DNA from: Streptococcus parasanguinis
GTDB lineage: Bacteria; Bacillota; Bacilli; Lactobacillales; Streptococcaceae
Length of the DNA stretch: 11,070 bases
NCBI GenBank assembly: GCA_018365265.1
Contig: JAGZKI010000059.1
Location: 1 to 11,070 of the forward strand
Direction: 5' to 3'
A program made the position numbers and the translations under genes. Position 1 is the first letter of the stretch. The number at the start of each line of letters is the position of its first letter. Positions 1 to 4,876 of the stretch are shown here, in pieces. The notes below the pieces were generated by a model. That model was not told the origin of the DNA. It saw only the letters and a program-made list of their open reading frames with translations, and did not search any database.

Positions 1-22
1 GGTTCAAATCCTGCTCCCGCAA
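1..22 (+). tRNA. tRNA-fMet (initiator), 3' fragment cut by the window edge
   Basis: The window opens in the T-arm of a tRNA. The T-loop TTCAAAT, the T-stem 3' strand CCTGC and the acceptor strand TCCCGCA followed by discriminator A are visible. An acceptor strand ending in A at position 72 is typical of initiator tRNA, where it faces an unpaired C1. The anticodon lies outside the window, so the fMet call is an inference from this 3' end and from the usual streptococcal gene order. Confidence 0.7.
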
Positions 23-25
23 TTT

Positions 26-98
26 GGCTCGGTAGCTCAGTTGGTAGAGCAATGGATTGAAGCTCCATGTGTCGGCGGTTCGATTCCGTCTCGCGCCA
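26..98 (+). tRNA. tRNA-Phe (GAA)
   Basis: A 73-nt cloverleaf with D-arm GCTCAGTTGGTAGAGC and an anticodon loop TTGAAGC on a 5-bp stem (ATGGA/TCCAT), giving anticodon GAA. No CCA is encoded. The acceptor stem has one non-pair, T29 opposite C94 (tRNA positions 4-69). The gene starts 3 nt after the preceding tRNA, so it is part of a polycistronic tRNA transcript. Confidence 0.95.
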
Positions 99-113
99 TC
101 AATTCAATAATCA

Positions 114-194
114 GGAAGGGTAGCGAAGAGGCTAAACGCGGCGGACTGTAAATCCGCTCCTTCGGGTTCGGGGGTTCGAATCCCTCCCCTTCCA
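114..194 (+). tRNA. tRNA-Tyr (GTA)
   Basis: An 81-nt class II tRNA with acceptor stem GGAAGGG paired to CCCTTCC, anticodon GTA at 148-150, and a long variable arm around CTCCTTCGGGTTCGGG. No CCA is encoded. Confidence 0.95.
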
Positions 195-200
195 TCCTTT

Positions 201-271
201 ACGGGCATAGTTTAAAGGTAGAACTAAGGTCTCCAAAACCTTCAGTGTGGGTTCAATTCCTACTGCCCGTG
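201..271 (+). tRNA. tRNA-Trp (CCA)
   Basis: A 71-nt cloverleaf with acceptor stem ACGGGCA/TGCCCGT, discriminator G271 and anticodon CCA at 233-235. It lies 6 nt after tRNA-Tyr. Confidence 0.95.
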
Positions 272-282
272 TTAAAAATTAT

Positions 283-356
283 GGCGGGTGTGGTGAAGTG
301 GTTAACACACCAGATTGTGGCTCTGGCATGCGTGGGTTCGATCCCCATCACTCGCC
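283..356 (+). tRNA. tRNA-His (GTG)
   Basis: A 74-nt tRNA with an 8-bp acceptor helix (GGCGGGTG/CACTCGCC). The extra G at the 5' end (G-1, position 283) pairs with C73 (position 356), the hallmark of histidine tRNA. The anticodon GTG is at 317-319. Confidence 0.95.
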
Positions 357-372
357 TATTTATTAATATTAT

Positions 373-444
373 TGGGGTATAGCCAAGCGGTAAGGCAAGG
401 GACTTTGACTCCCTCATGCGTTGGTTCGAATCCAGCTACCCCAG
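373..444 (+). tRNA. tRNA-Gln (TTG)
   Basis: A 72-nt cloverleaf with acceptor stem TGGGGTA/TACCCCA, discriminator G444, and anticodon TTG at 405-407 in loop CTTTGAC on a 5-bp AGGGA/TCCCT stem. Confidence 0.95.
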
Positions 445-454
445 TTAAATTTAT

Positions 455-538
455 GCCGGCGTGGCGGAATTGGCAGACGCGCTGGACTCAAAATCCAGTG
501 TCCGCAAGGACGTGCCGGTTCGACCCCGGCCGCCGGTA
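455..538 (+). tRNA. tRNA-Leu (CAA), integration target of the element
   Basis: An 84-nt class II tRNA with acceptor stem GCCGGCG/CGCCGGT, anticodon CAA at 489-491 and a long variable arm (TGTCCGCAAGGACG). It is the last gene of the tRNA cluster. Its 3' part from the anticodon loop onward, plus 3 nt, is duplicated exactly at 6657-6712. The element therefore used this gene as its attachment site and rebuilt an intact tRNA on the left side. Confidence 0.96.
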
Positions 539-541
539 TAG
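486..541 (+). repeat. attL: left copy of the 56-bp attachment repeat
   Basis: These 56 bases are identical to 6657-6712. They begin in the tRNA-Leu anticodon loop and end 3 nt past the discriminator base. Strand exchange by the tyrosine integrase encoded just to the right (613-1746) would occur somewhere within this stretch. The exact crossover bases cannot be read from the sequence. Confidence 0.93.
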
Positions 542-545
542 TAAT

Positions 546-577
546 AAAGACAAGGTTTTCGGACCTTGTCTTTTTTT
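546..577. terminator. Rho-independent terminator after tRNA-Leu, probably bidirectional
   Basis: Arms 546-556 (AAAGACAAGGT) and 563-573 pair over 11 bp with loop TTTCGG, followed by a run of T's to 577. It ends the tRNA transcript. On the other strand it lies about 40 nt beyond the integrase stop and could also end the leftward element operon. It lies beyond the attachment repeat, so it is element DNA and not the tRNA operon's original terminator (see 6718-6740). Confidence 0.85.
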
Positions 578-593
578 CTTTGTTGTGTGTCGA

Positions 594-601
594 GTTACCA
601 A
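594..601 (+). repeat. Candidate integrase arm site, left end (GTTACCAA)
   Basis: GTTACCAA lies about 50 bp inside the left repeat and recurs, in the same orientation, as a tandem pair near the right end (6548-6568). Arm-type sites for tyrosine integrases are short repeats flanking the core in this way. The assignment is an inference from position and repetition. Confidence 0.35.
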
Positions 602-612
602 TTTTTTCCATT

Positions 613-1746
613 TTAAAATAAATCATCAAGTTTATTAGCCAATGTTTTCTGTTTGCTAGGGTACAAATGAGAATAAGTATCAATTGTTGTTGTAATAGAT
701 GCGTGTCCTAATCTTTCTTTGACAACAAGATAATCTTCTCCTTGATTTATAAGTAATGATGCATGAGAGTGTCTCAAATCATGAATTCTTATTTTCTTTA
801 AATCTTTATCCCTTTCTAGTATTTGCTTAAACTTCTTATCAATCATATTTTTTGTAATTGTTATTGGTGTACTCTGTATTATTTGTAGTTCTTCAGTATT
901 TTTCGTAAATTCCTCAAGGTTTTCTTTTTGTTTTACTTTCCAATCTTTTAGCATTTCTGCTAGTTTCTGATTGATTGTTATATTTCTAGTTCCTGATCGT
1001 GTTTTTGTTGTATTAATGTAGCTTGTATTATTGACAAAGTATACTGTTTTGGTAACATAAATTGTATTTGTTAAAAGATTTATATCATTCCAGTTCAATG
1101 CGAGAATTTCTCCCATTCTCATCCCAGTAAAGAAAGCAATTACGAAAAACAGGTCATAACTTATTTCATCATCTCGAATAAGTCCTCTAAATCTCGTGAA
1201 TTCTTCTATACTCCAAAATTGAATATTAGGCTTCCTAATTGGTAATTTTCTCAAATTCTCAACAGGATTTTTATCAATGAGAGATTTTCTTATACCAGTA
1301 TCAAAAATTTTTTTAAGTAGAATTAGAACTTTATTAATTGTATTATAGCTTAAAGTTTCATTTTCATTTTGTTTTTTAGGTTTTGTTTTTAGGTATTCAC
1401 GAAATTCGAATATATGGTCATACGTTAATTTATTTAAATTTGTATTTTTAAAATATGGTTTAATATGACGCTCATAATTGTTTCTTTGTGTACTTGTATA
1501 GCTTATTTTTCTGCCATTTTTCAAATCGTCTTCTTCAAGCAACTGGAATAACATATCTGTTGTTACTACAAAGTCAAATTGTTTTTCTTTTAATTCTACA
1601 ACTCGAATATGTTGTTCTAGTTCTAGTGCTTCCTTTTTAGATTTTAATCCTTTTCGAATGATACGTATTCTTTTTTGTGTGACTGGGTGGAAACCATTAG
1701 AAACATCAACAGTCCATTTACCATTTTTAGTTTTACGAATAGTCAT
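613..1746 (-). CDS. int: Tyrosine recombinase/integrase of the element
   Basis: This 377-aa site-specific recombinase would integrate and excise the element at the tRNA-Leu 3' end. Residues 1-55 form a basic N-terminal arm-binding type domain (RKTKNGKWTVDVSNG...KRIRIIRKGLKSKKEA). Residues about 62-168 look like the SAM-like core-binding domain. The catalytic domain shows R210 in TGMRMGEI, H322 and R325 in HDLRHSH, H348 in LGHAS, and nucleophile Y358 in DTYSHLYP, so the active site appears intact and length is normal for the family. It is the last gene of the leftward operon, 3 nt after the DUF3173 gene, with only a weak Shine-Dalgarno (AGAAAG), so translational coupling is likely. The adjacent attachment repeat supports the role. 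Confidence 0.96.
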   Translation of the reverse strand: MTIRKTKNGKWTVDVSNGFHPVTQKRIRIIRKGLKSKKEALELEQHIRVVELKEKQFDFVVTTDMLFQLLEEDDLKNGRKISYTSTQRNNYERHIKPYFKNTNLNKLTYDHIFEFREYLKTKPKKQNENETLSYNTINKVLILLKKIFDTGIRKSLIDKNPVENLRKLPIRKPNIQFWSIEEFTRFRGLIRDDEISYDLFFVIAFFTGMRMGEILALNWNDINLLTNTIYVTKTVYFVNNTSYINTTKTRSGTRNITINQKLAEMLKDWKVKQKENLEEFTKNTEELQIIQSTPITITKNMIDKKFKQILERDKDLKKIRIHDLRHSHASLLINQGEDYLVVKERLGHASITTTIDTYSHLYPSKQKTLANKLDDLF

Positions 1747-1749
1747 TCA

Positions 1750-1944
1750 TTATGCTTCTTTCTGGAGTTCAATTCCTAGTAGTTCTTCAGCGACACTGGC
1801 TGGAATTGTACCAATCCGTTTGTTATCGTAGATATTAAAACCACGATTCACTAATAGTAATTTGCCAGTATGGATAATCTTTCTTGCAGTTCCTGGAGCA
1901 AATCCAAGTTCGATAAGGTCATCTTTTGTTACTGTTTTAATCAT
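1750..1944 (-). CDS. DUF3173 family protein, probable excisionase/directionality factor
   Basis: A 64-aa protein beginning MIKTVTKDDLIELGFAPGTA. The pattern of an N-terminal helical HTH-like segment (DLIELGFAPGTARKIIHTGK) followed by RGFNIYDNKRIGTIPA matches my recollection of DUF3173 proteins, which sit directly upstream of tyrosine integrases in streptococcal integrative elements. It likely binds the attachment region and biases recombination towards excision; this is inferred from position and family. Its start has a good Shine-Dalgarno (AAGGAG about 7 nt upstream). It ends 3 nt before the integrase start, so the two are probably co-translated. A strong intergenic hairpin precedes it. Confidence 0.75.
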   Translation of the reverse strand: MIKTVTKDDLIELGFAPGTARKIIHTGKLLLVNRGFNIYDNKRIGTIPASVAEELLGIELQKEA

Positions 1945-1972
1945 GTGATCTCCTTTTCTAATTAGATTAAGT

Positions 1973-1994
1973 AAGGGGAGGATTAACTCCCCTT
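1973..1994. other. Strong intergenic hairpin upstream of the DUF3173/int genes
   Basis: AAGGGGAG (1973-1980) pairs perfectly with CTCCCCTT (1987-1994) around loop GATTAA. It lies in the 59-nt gap between the 128-aa gene and the DUF3173 gene of the leftward operon. In the transcribed (minus) direction the stem is followed by ACTTAATC and not a T-run, so it is not a standard terminator. It may be an mRNA-stability or processing element, or a structured DNA site. Confidence 0.6.
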
Positions 1995-2003
1995 GTCTAA
2001 TAC

Positions 2004-2390
2004 TTATTTTTGTTTTACATCTACTAAATGGATAGCATCCGCCTTGTAATACATTGTCGAACTAATCATAGTAGCTTGTAAATTGTCAAATGTTACTGGT
2101 ACTTCATCCATTGCTTGGATATAGTCATTATCAACTAATGCTTCTGGATTGTCTACAGAGACTTGGGTTGATTTCTTTTTGAATTGTCCATCCTTGATTG
2201 TTACATTGTATTTCCAACCAATGATTTTATCGGTATTAAAACGTCTTTCGCTACCATCTCGGTTTTTGATAATTTCTCCGTTTGCATCTGCTCGGACTTC
2301 CGTTTCAAATTTTGGAATAACTTCATCCAATTCAAATTTTGTTCCAATGTTATTAAAATTCCAGTCATTTTGTGAAAGCATTTTTGCCAT
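2004..2390 (-). CDS. Conserved-looking element protein of unknown function (128 aa)
   Basis: I do not recognise this protein. It has no signal peptide or membrane segment. It is rich in alternating charged and hydrophobic stretches suggestive of beta-strands (KFELDEVIPKFETEV, WKYNVTIKDGQFKKKSTQVSV, TMYYKADAIHLVDV). It starts 2 nt after the rep stop, and its Shine-Dalgarno (AAGGAG, 8 nt spacing) lies inside the last codons of rep, so it is tightly coupled to the initiator. In small rolling-circle and mobilizable elements this position is often taken by a replication accessory such as a single-strand-binding or processivity protein. That role is a hypothesis only; no diagnostic motif is visible. 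Confidence 0.8.
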   Translation of the reverse strand: MAKMLSQNDWNFNNIGTKFELDEVIPKFETEVRADANGEIIKNRDGSERRFNTDKIIGWKYNVTIKDGQFKKKSTQVSVDNPEALVDNDYIQAMDEVPVTFDNLQATMISSTMYYKADAIHLVDVKQK

Positions 2391-2392
2391 AA

Positions 2393-3589
2393 TTAATTTC
2401 TCCTTTTAATATTTTCTTTGATTGTAGGGATTAAATCTTCTCTTTTAAAGAGAATTGCCCTTTCTATTAATCCACTTGCTAAATCTGGTGGATATTCCAT
2501 ATTGTTGAGTGCGAGATAGTTAGATTTCTCATACTCATGCAGTAAGTTATTGTCGTATAGAAATTTATACGCTTTTAGAATAGCTCCAGAACCTTTATAG
2601 GTAAACCATTCTAATTTTTGTTCTAGTTCTGTTTTTGGTTTTGAAATAATGATAGAGACAGGTTTTGAGTGACCTAAAAACTTTTCCCAAGTTCTCAAAG
2701 GTTTTGAGAAGTGACTATCACTATAGAACCTCACTTTTTCTTTGAGATATCCCTTGGTAAAGTTGAGAAGATCTATTTCTGAATGCAACCATTCTTGAAT
2801 GAAGTAGTGAGCTTTTTCTTTCCTAAGTTCTAACTCCGTTCTTATCCAATTTTCTATATAACGCTTGCTGATACCGAGCTTCTCAGCTCGTTCTAAACGT
2901 TTATCGTAAATTCTAAGTCTTTCATCATCATTGGGTTTTCTCAAATATAAGGTCTGGCCGATTGTTTCATCTCCGTAGGTATTGTAGTAGGTGCTTTTTC
3001 CATATATAAAGCGTTTCTTCTGACAAATCTTTAGAAGCTGATTAGGAGTGAAATAGGGTGTTTCATTAAAATCATCTATTGCAATATCAATTCGTCTTAC
3101 TGAAAATTGATTGTAATTGTAGTAGAGGTTGTTCAGAAACTGTCTTTCGGACAGACTATTTGGATCTAATACCATATCTCTAAAGAACTCGAGTGCCTGT
3201 CCTGACATGACAAGCATGTAGGACGACTCTTTCGCTCCATGGTAGATACGGATATTTCCATGATGAAGCTGGCTATCATAGTTATAGTATTTAAGGCTCC
3301 CTTTATTCTCAATAAATAGGTCATAATCAAGAAATAGAATGTCTTCGATTATTTCTCTTGGCGAAAATTCAGTCTTATCAAACTGAATTTGAATCCAGTC
3401 AAATACAGAACGTAAATGTTCATTTTTTGCCATAGATTTTGATTCAACTTTTTGCCTAATTTTGCCACCCATAAAATCTCTAAAACCCTTGATAATACTG
3501 AATTCTTTCGATGATACACCTAACTTGCAGAGGGTGGTGTTACTACACACCCTATCGGTCAAAAATGGTCCGTCCGCATCTACGCTCAT
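2393..3589 (-). CDS. Rep_trans-family replication initiator / relaxase
   Basis: A 398-aa protein resembling the replication initiation factor family (Rep_trans, PF02486), which includes rolling-circle plasmid initiators of the pT181 type and the relaxases of Tn916 and ICEBs1. These nick one strand at a hairpin origin through a tyrosine. Visible landmarks are the N-terminal strand FDWIQIQFD (63-71), the acidic motif RRIDIAIDD (165-173) and RLRIYDK (224-230), whose Y228 is my candidate nucleophile. The drawn start lacks a well-spaced Shine-Dalgarno (GAGG is about 16 nt upstream). In-frame ATG codons at residue 40 (position 3472) and residue 53 (3433) are alternatives, and the catalytic core begins after both. 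An oriT/dso-like hairpin (3531-3553) lies in the first 20 codons. It shares the operon with the HTH gene (40-nt gap) and the 128-aa gene. Confidence 0.85.
   Translation of the reverse strand: MSVDADGPFLTDRVCSNTTLCKLGVSSKEFSIIKGFRDFMGGKIRQKVESKSMAKNEHLRSVFDWIQIQFDKTEFSPREIIEDILFLDYDLFIENKGSLKYYNYDSQLHHGNIRIYHGAKESSYMLVMSGQALEFFRDMVLDPNSLSERQFLNNLYYNYNQFSVRRIDIAIDDFNETPYFTPNQLLKICQKKRFIYGKSTYYNTYGDETIGQTLYLRKPNDDERLRIYDKRLERAEKLGISKRYIENWIRTELELRKEKAHYFIQEWLHSEIDLLNFTKGYLKEKVRFYSDSHFSKPLRTWEKFLGHSKPVSIIISKPKTELEQKLEWFTYKGSGAILKAYKFLYDNNLLHEYEKSNYLALNNMEYPPDLASGLIERAILFKREDLIPTIKENIKRRN
3531..3553 (-). other. Candidate nick site/origin hairpin (oriT or dso)
   Basis: A perfect 6-bp inverted repeat, AGGGTG (3531-3536) and CACCCT (3548-3553), flanks an 11-nt loop. 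On the minus strand the loop reads TGTAGTAACAC. A G/C-rich hairpin with a TAACA-type loop at the start of a Rep_trans relaxase gene resembles the origins used by this family (oriT of ICEBs1 and Tn916, dso of pT181-type plasmids). The assignment rests on structure and position. No nick site can be read directly. Confidence 0.45.
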
Positions 3590-3629
3590 TTTCAGCTTTC
3601 TGCCTCATGGCTCAGCCGAAAACTCGCTA

Positions 3630-4103
3630 TTAGCCGAACCTATTTTTTGACCTCTTCTGAACAAACCCTAGTAAGCCGGTTTGCATCGACTCTTCAATAT
3701 CTTGGATTTTCTTTTTTAGACTGGCATTCTCATTTTTTATCAGTCGTATTTCTCGCTTAAATTCCTGTTTTAAGGCGCTCAGTTCATCGTAGAGCTCATC
3801 TATTACTTGGTTTAGGGATTCGTGCTCATTGTCTGCTAGGCTCCCAAATACGGCTTGTATAGCCTCTTTTAGACCTATTTCAAGTTTTAGGTTAGCTAAC
3901 TTTTGAAATTGTCTAAGGTCTTCGTTTGTAAAGTCATAGGCAACTGTGTAACTTAATTGATGAGTTCTTGGATTTCTACTGATAGGAATTTTAATTTTCT
4001 TAAATTCCTTGCCACTTATCTCTTTAATCAGTTGGATCCAATTTTTAAGAGTAGAGGTAGAGTTTAGGCCAGAAATTTGATTGACTAACTCTTTATTGGT
4101 CAT
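3630..4103 (-). CDS. HTH plus coiled-coil DNA-binding protein, plasmid-type rep accessory
   Basis: A 157-aa protein of unknown exact function. Residues about 1-35 (NKELVNQISG...LKNWIQLIKE) and 55-90 (NEDLRQFQKLANLKLEIGLKEAIQAVFGS) look like a winged-helix or MerR-like DNA-binding region. Residues about 97-140 form a charged heptad-rich coiled coil (ALKQEFKREIRLIKNENASLKKKIQDIEESM), and the protein ends in a basic tail LGFVQKRSKNRFG. This HTH, coiled-coil, short-tail layout is common among plasmid proteins encoded beside rep genes. It is the first full gene of the leftward operon. Its ATG overlaps the stop of a 33-codon leader ORF (ATGA), and the nearest Shine-Dalgarno (GGAGG) is 12 nt away, so translation may depend on coupling. 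Confidence 0.8.
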   Translation of the reverse strand: MTNKELVNQISGLNSTSTLKNWIQLIKEISGKEFKKIKIPISRNPRTHQLSYTVAYDFTNEDLRQFQKLANLKLEIGLKEAIQAVFGSLADNEHESLNQVIDELYDELSALKQEFKREIRLIKNENASLKKKIQDIEESMQTGLLGFVQKRSKNRFG

Positions 4104-4201
4104 CTTTTTGTGAAACCTCCGAAATTTTCTTGTGCAACTGAGGAGTTTTCTGTGGTATAATTGTTACATAATATGTTTTGATCTTGGAACGAACGGCACA
4201 T
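4100..4201 (-). CDS. Putative 33-aa leader peptide coupled to the HTH gene
   Basis: An open frame runs from ATG at 4201 to a TGA that overlaps the ATG of the next gene as ATGA. The peptide starts MCRSFQDQNILCNN and ends NFGGFTKR. The frame is open further upstream to 4271, so an ATT at 4231 placed after the second consensus Shine-Dalgarno (4235-4240) could give 43 codons. The ATG itself has no Shine-Dalgarno and falls in the loop of the hairpin that mirrors the antisense RNA. I infer a regulatory leader whose translation is blocked by that RNA, as in antisense-controlled plasmid rep genes. No homolog is known to me. Confidence 0.45.
   Translation of the reverse strand: MCRSFQDQNILCNNYTTENSSVAQENFGGFTKR
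4133..4161 (+). promoter_or_regulatory. Promoter of the antisense RNA (extended -10)
   Basis: TATAAT at 4156-4161 is preceded by TGTGG, a Gram-positive extended -10 (TRTGn). The -35 position (TGCAAC, 4133-4138, 17-nt spacing) is weak, as is usual with an extended -10. No + strand gene follows for 260 bases, only a hairpin with a T-tract 20 bases on, so the promoter appears to serve a short RNA. Confidence 0.6.
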
Positions 4202-4219
4202 TTGTTTCAAGATTTTTTT
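4168..4219 (+). ncRNA. Putative antisense copy-control RNA opposite the rep operon leader
   Basis: A start about 7 nt after the -10 box and an end in the T-run would give an RNA of roughly 50 nt. Its core is ATCTTGGAAC (4181-4190) paired with GTTTCAAGAT (4204-4213, one G-U), with a 13-nt loop GAACGGCACATTT, then seven T's. It is fully complementary to the 5' leader of the HTH-rep-int mRNA, and its loop covers the leader ORF start codon at 4199-4201. Short stable stem-loop RNAs made opposite rep leaders are the classical plasmid copy-number regulators (pT181, pIP501, pMV158). The call is structural; I do not recognise the sequence. Confidence 0.55.
4181..4219 (+). terminator. Intrinsic terminator of the antisense RNA
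   Basis: A 10-bp stem with one G-U pair (4181-4190/4204-4213) is followed by T's at 4213-4219. The stem also forms on the opposite strand but is followed there by CAAAACAT, so it would not terminate the leftward rep operon. Confidence 0.7.
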
Positions 4220-4234
4220 ATTTTGTCGAATCTT

Positions 4235-4290
4235 ACCTCCTTTATTAAAATTTTTTAAATCGACTACTAATTACATACGCTTTTACCTCC
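4235..4290 (-). promoter_or_regulatory. Two consensus Shine-Dalgarno sequences in the rep operon leader, one followed by ATG-TAA
   Basis: On the minus strand, AAAAGGAGGTAA (GGAGGT at 4285-4290) is followed 8 nt later by ATG (4274-4276) and immediately by TAA (4271-4273), a start-stop mini-ORF. A second copy, AAAGGAGGTAAG (GGAGGT at 4235-4240), lies 50 nt downstream and leads into the open leader frame without a nearby ATG, GTG or TTG; an ATT is 4 nt past GGAGG. Two near-perfect ribosome sites with no ordinary gene suggest a regulatory leader. Confidence 0.5.
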
Positions 4291-4295
4291 TTTTA

Positions 4296-4330
4296 TGCTA
4301 TAATATTCTCAATGGAATATTTAATCTCAA
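4296..4330. promoter_or_regulatory. Overlapping divergent promoters for the XRE gene and the rep operon
   Basis: Rightward: an extended -10 TGCTATAAT (TATAAT at 4299-4304) with no clear -35, reading towards the XRE gene at 4424. Leftward: TTGAGA (4325-4330, minus strand) with TATTAT (4300-4305) at 19-nt spacing, or AATATT at 17 nt, reading towards the rep operon. The two -10 boxes share bases, so only one polymerase can occupy the site at a time, and both overlap the first inverted-repeat operator. Confidence 0.5.
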
Positions 4331-4352
4331 AATAAATATTCCTTATGGAATA
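4302..4352. promoter_or_regulatory. Repressor operators with motif TATTCYNNATGGAATA
   Basis: Two 16-bp near-palindromes share this pattern: TATTCTCAATGGAATA (4304-4319; arms AATATTC/GAATATT at 4302-4308 and 4315-4321) and TATTCCTTATGGAATA (4337-4352). Further half-sites GAATATT occur at 4373-4379 and 4405-4411, the last just before the XRE start codon. Repeated palindromes over a divergent promoter beside an XRE gene are most simply that protein's operators. Binding is inferred. Confidence 0.6.
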
Positions 4353-4423
4353 ATTCTATTTTATACCGTTTAGAATATTTTGTCAAGCTAAAATATACAG
4401 AATCGAATATTGAAGAGGAAACA

Positions 4424-4876
4424 ATGTTTAATAATAATTCTTTTGGAGATCGTCTTAAGGAACTGAGAAAGAGTAAGAAATTAACTCAGGTACAAGTTTC
4501 CGAGATGATTGATGTACAACAAGGCACTTATTCTCGTTGGGAAAATGGAACTTTGGAGCCTAGTTTAGAAGCCGTTGTCAAATTAGCAAAATTATTTGAT
4601 ACCACAACAGATTACTTATTAGGAAAAACCATTTACAGTACTCTAGATGTTGTCCCACATCCAATCACTAGAATTGATTTGAAGAAGCTAAAAGAGTTTA
4701 ATAAAACTGAACTAGATGATCTGAAATTTGCAATTGTCATGAATGGAATTAAAAACCATTCTACTCTACCTAAGTATTTGGATGAGCTAGTCTCTGAAAA
4801 TAATTTAGATGAAGAAGAGCAAGAAATATTGCATACCCTTTTTAAAGAGGTTCATGATTATTTTAATGCAGATTGA
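4424..4876 (+). CDS. XRE/Cro-CI family transcriptional repressor of the element
   Basis: A 150-aa protein. Residues 7-62 form a canonical HTH_3 domain: FGDRLKELRKSKKLTQVQV, then QGTYSRWENGTLEPSLEAVVKLAKLFDTTTDYLLG. The C-terminal part (about 70-150) is acidic and helical, with no peptidase (Ser-Lys) motif, so this is not a LexA-type self-cleaving repressor. The start has a Shine-Dalgarno (AGAGGA, 5 nt). It is transcribed away from the rep-int operon across a shared promoter region with matching palindromes, so it probably represses both its own gene and the replication/excision operon and keeps the element quiescent. No intact ImmA-like partner follows. Confidence 0.9.
   Translation: MFNNNSFGDRLKELRKSKKLTQVQVSEMIDVQQGTYSRWENGTLEPSLEAVVKLAKLFDTTTDYLLGKTIYSTLDVVPHPITRIDLKKLKEFNKTELDDLKFAIVMNGIKNHSTLPKYLDELVSENNLDEEEQEILHTLFKEVHDYFNAD

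Noticed and set aside
315..683. Open frames on both strands across the tRNA-His/Gln/Leu genes and the terminator
   Set aside because: They are read through well-formed tRNA genes and a terminator hairpin; the peptides are translations of tRNA sequence with no ribosome sites.
2149..2409. Plus-strand frames opposite the 128-aa gene
   Set aside because: They are shadows of the minus-strand gene, which has a proper Shine-Dalgarno and operon context.
613..4876. The element as a filamentous (inovirus-like) prophage, suggested by Rep, integrase and repressor in a small size
   Set aside because: No Zot-like ATPase, coat proteins or run of small membrane proteins is present; the non-replication genes are two soluble cargo proteins.
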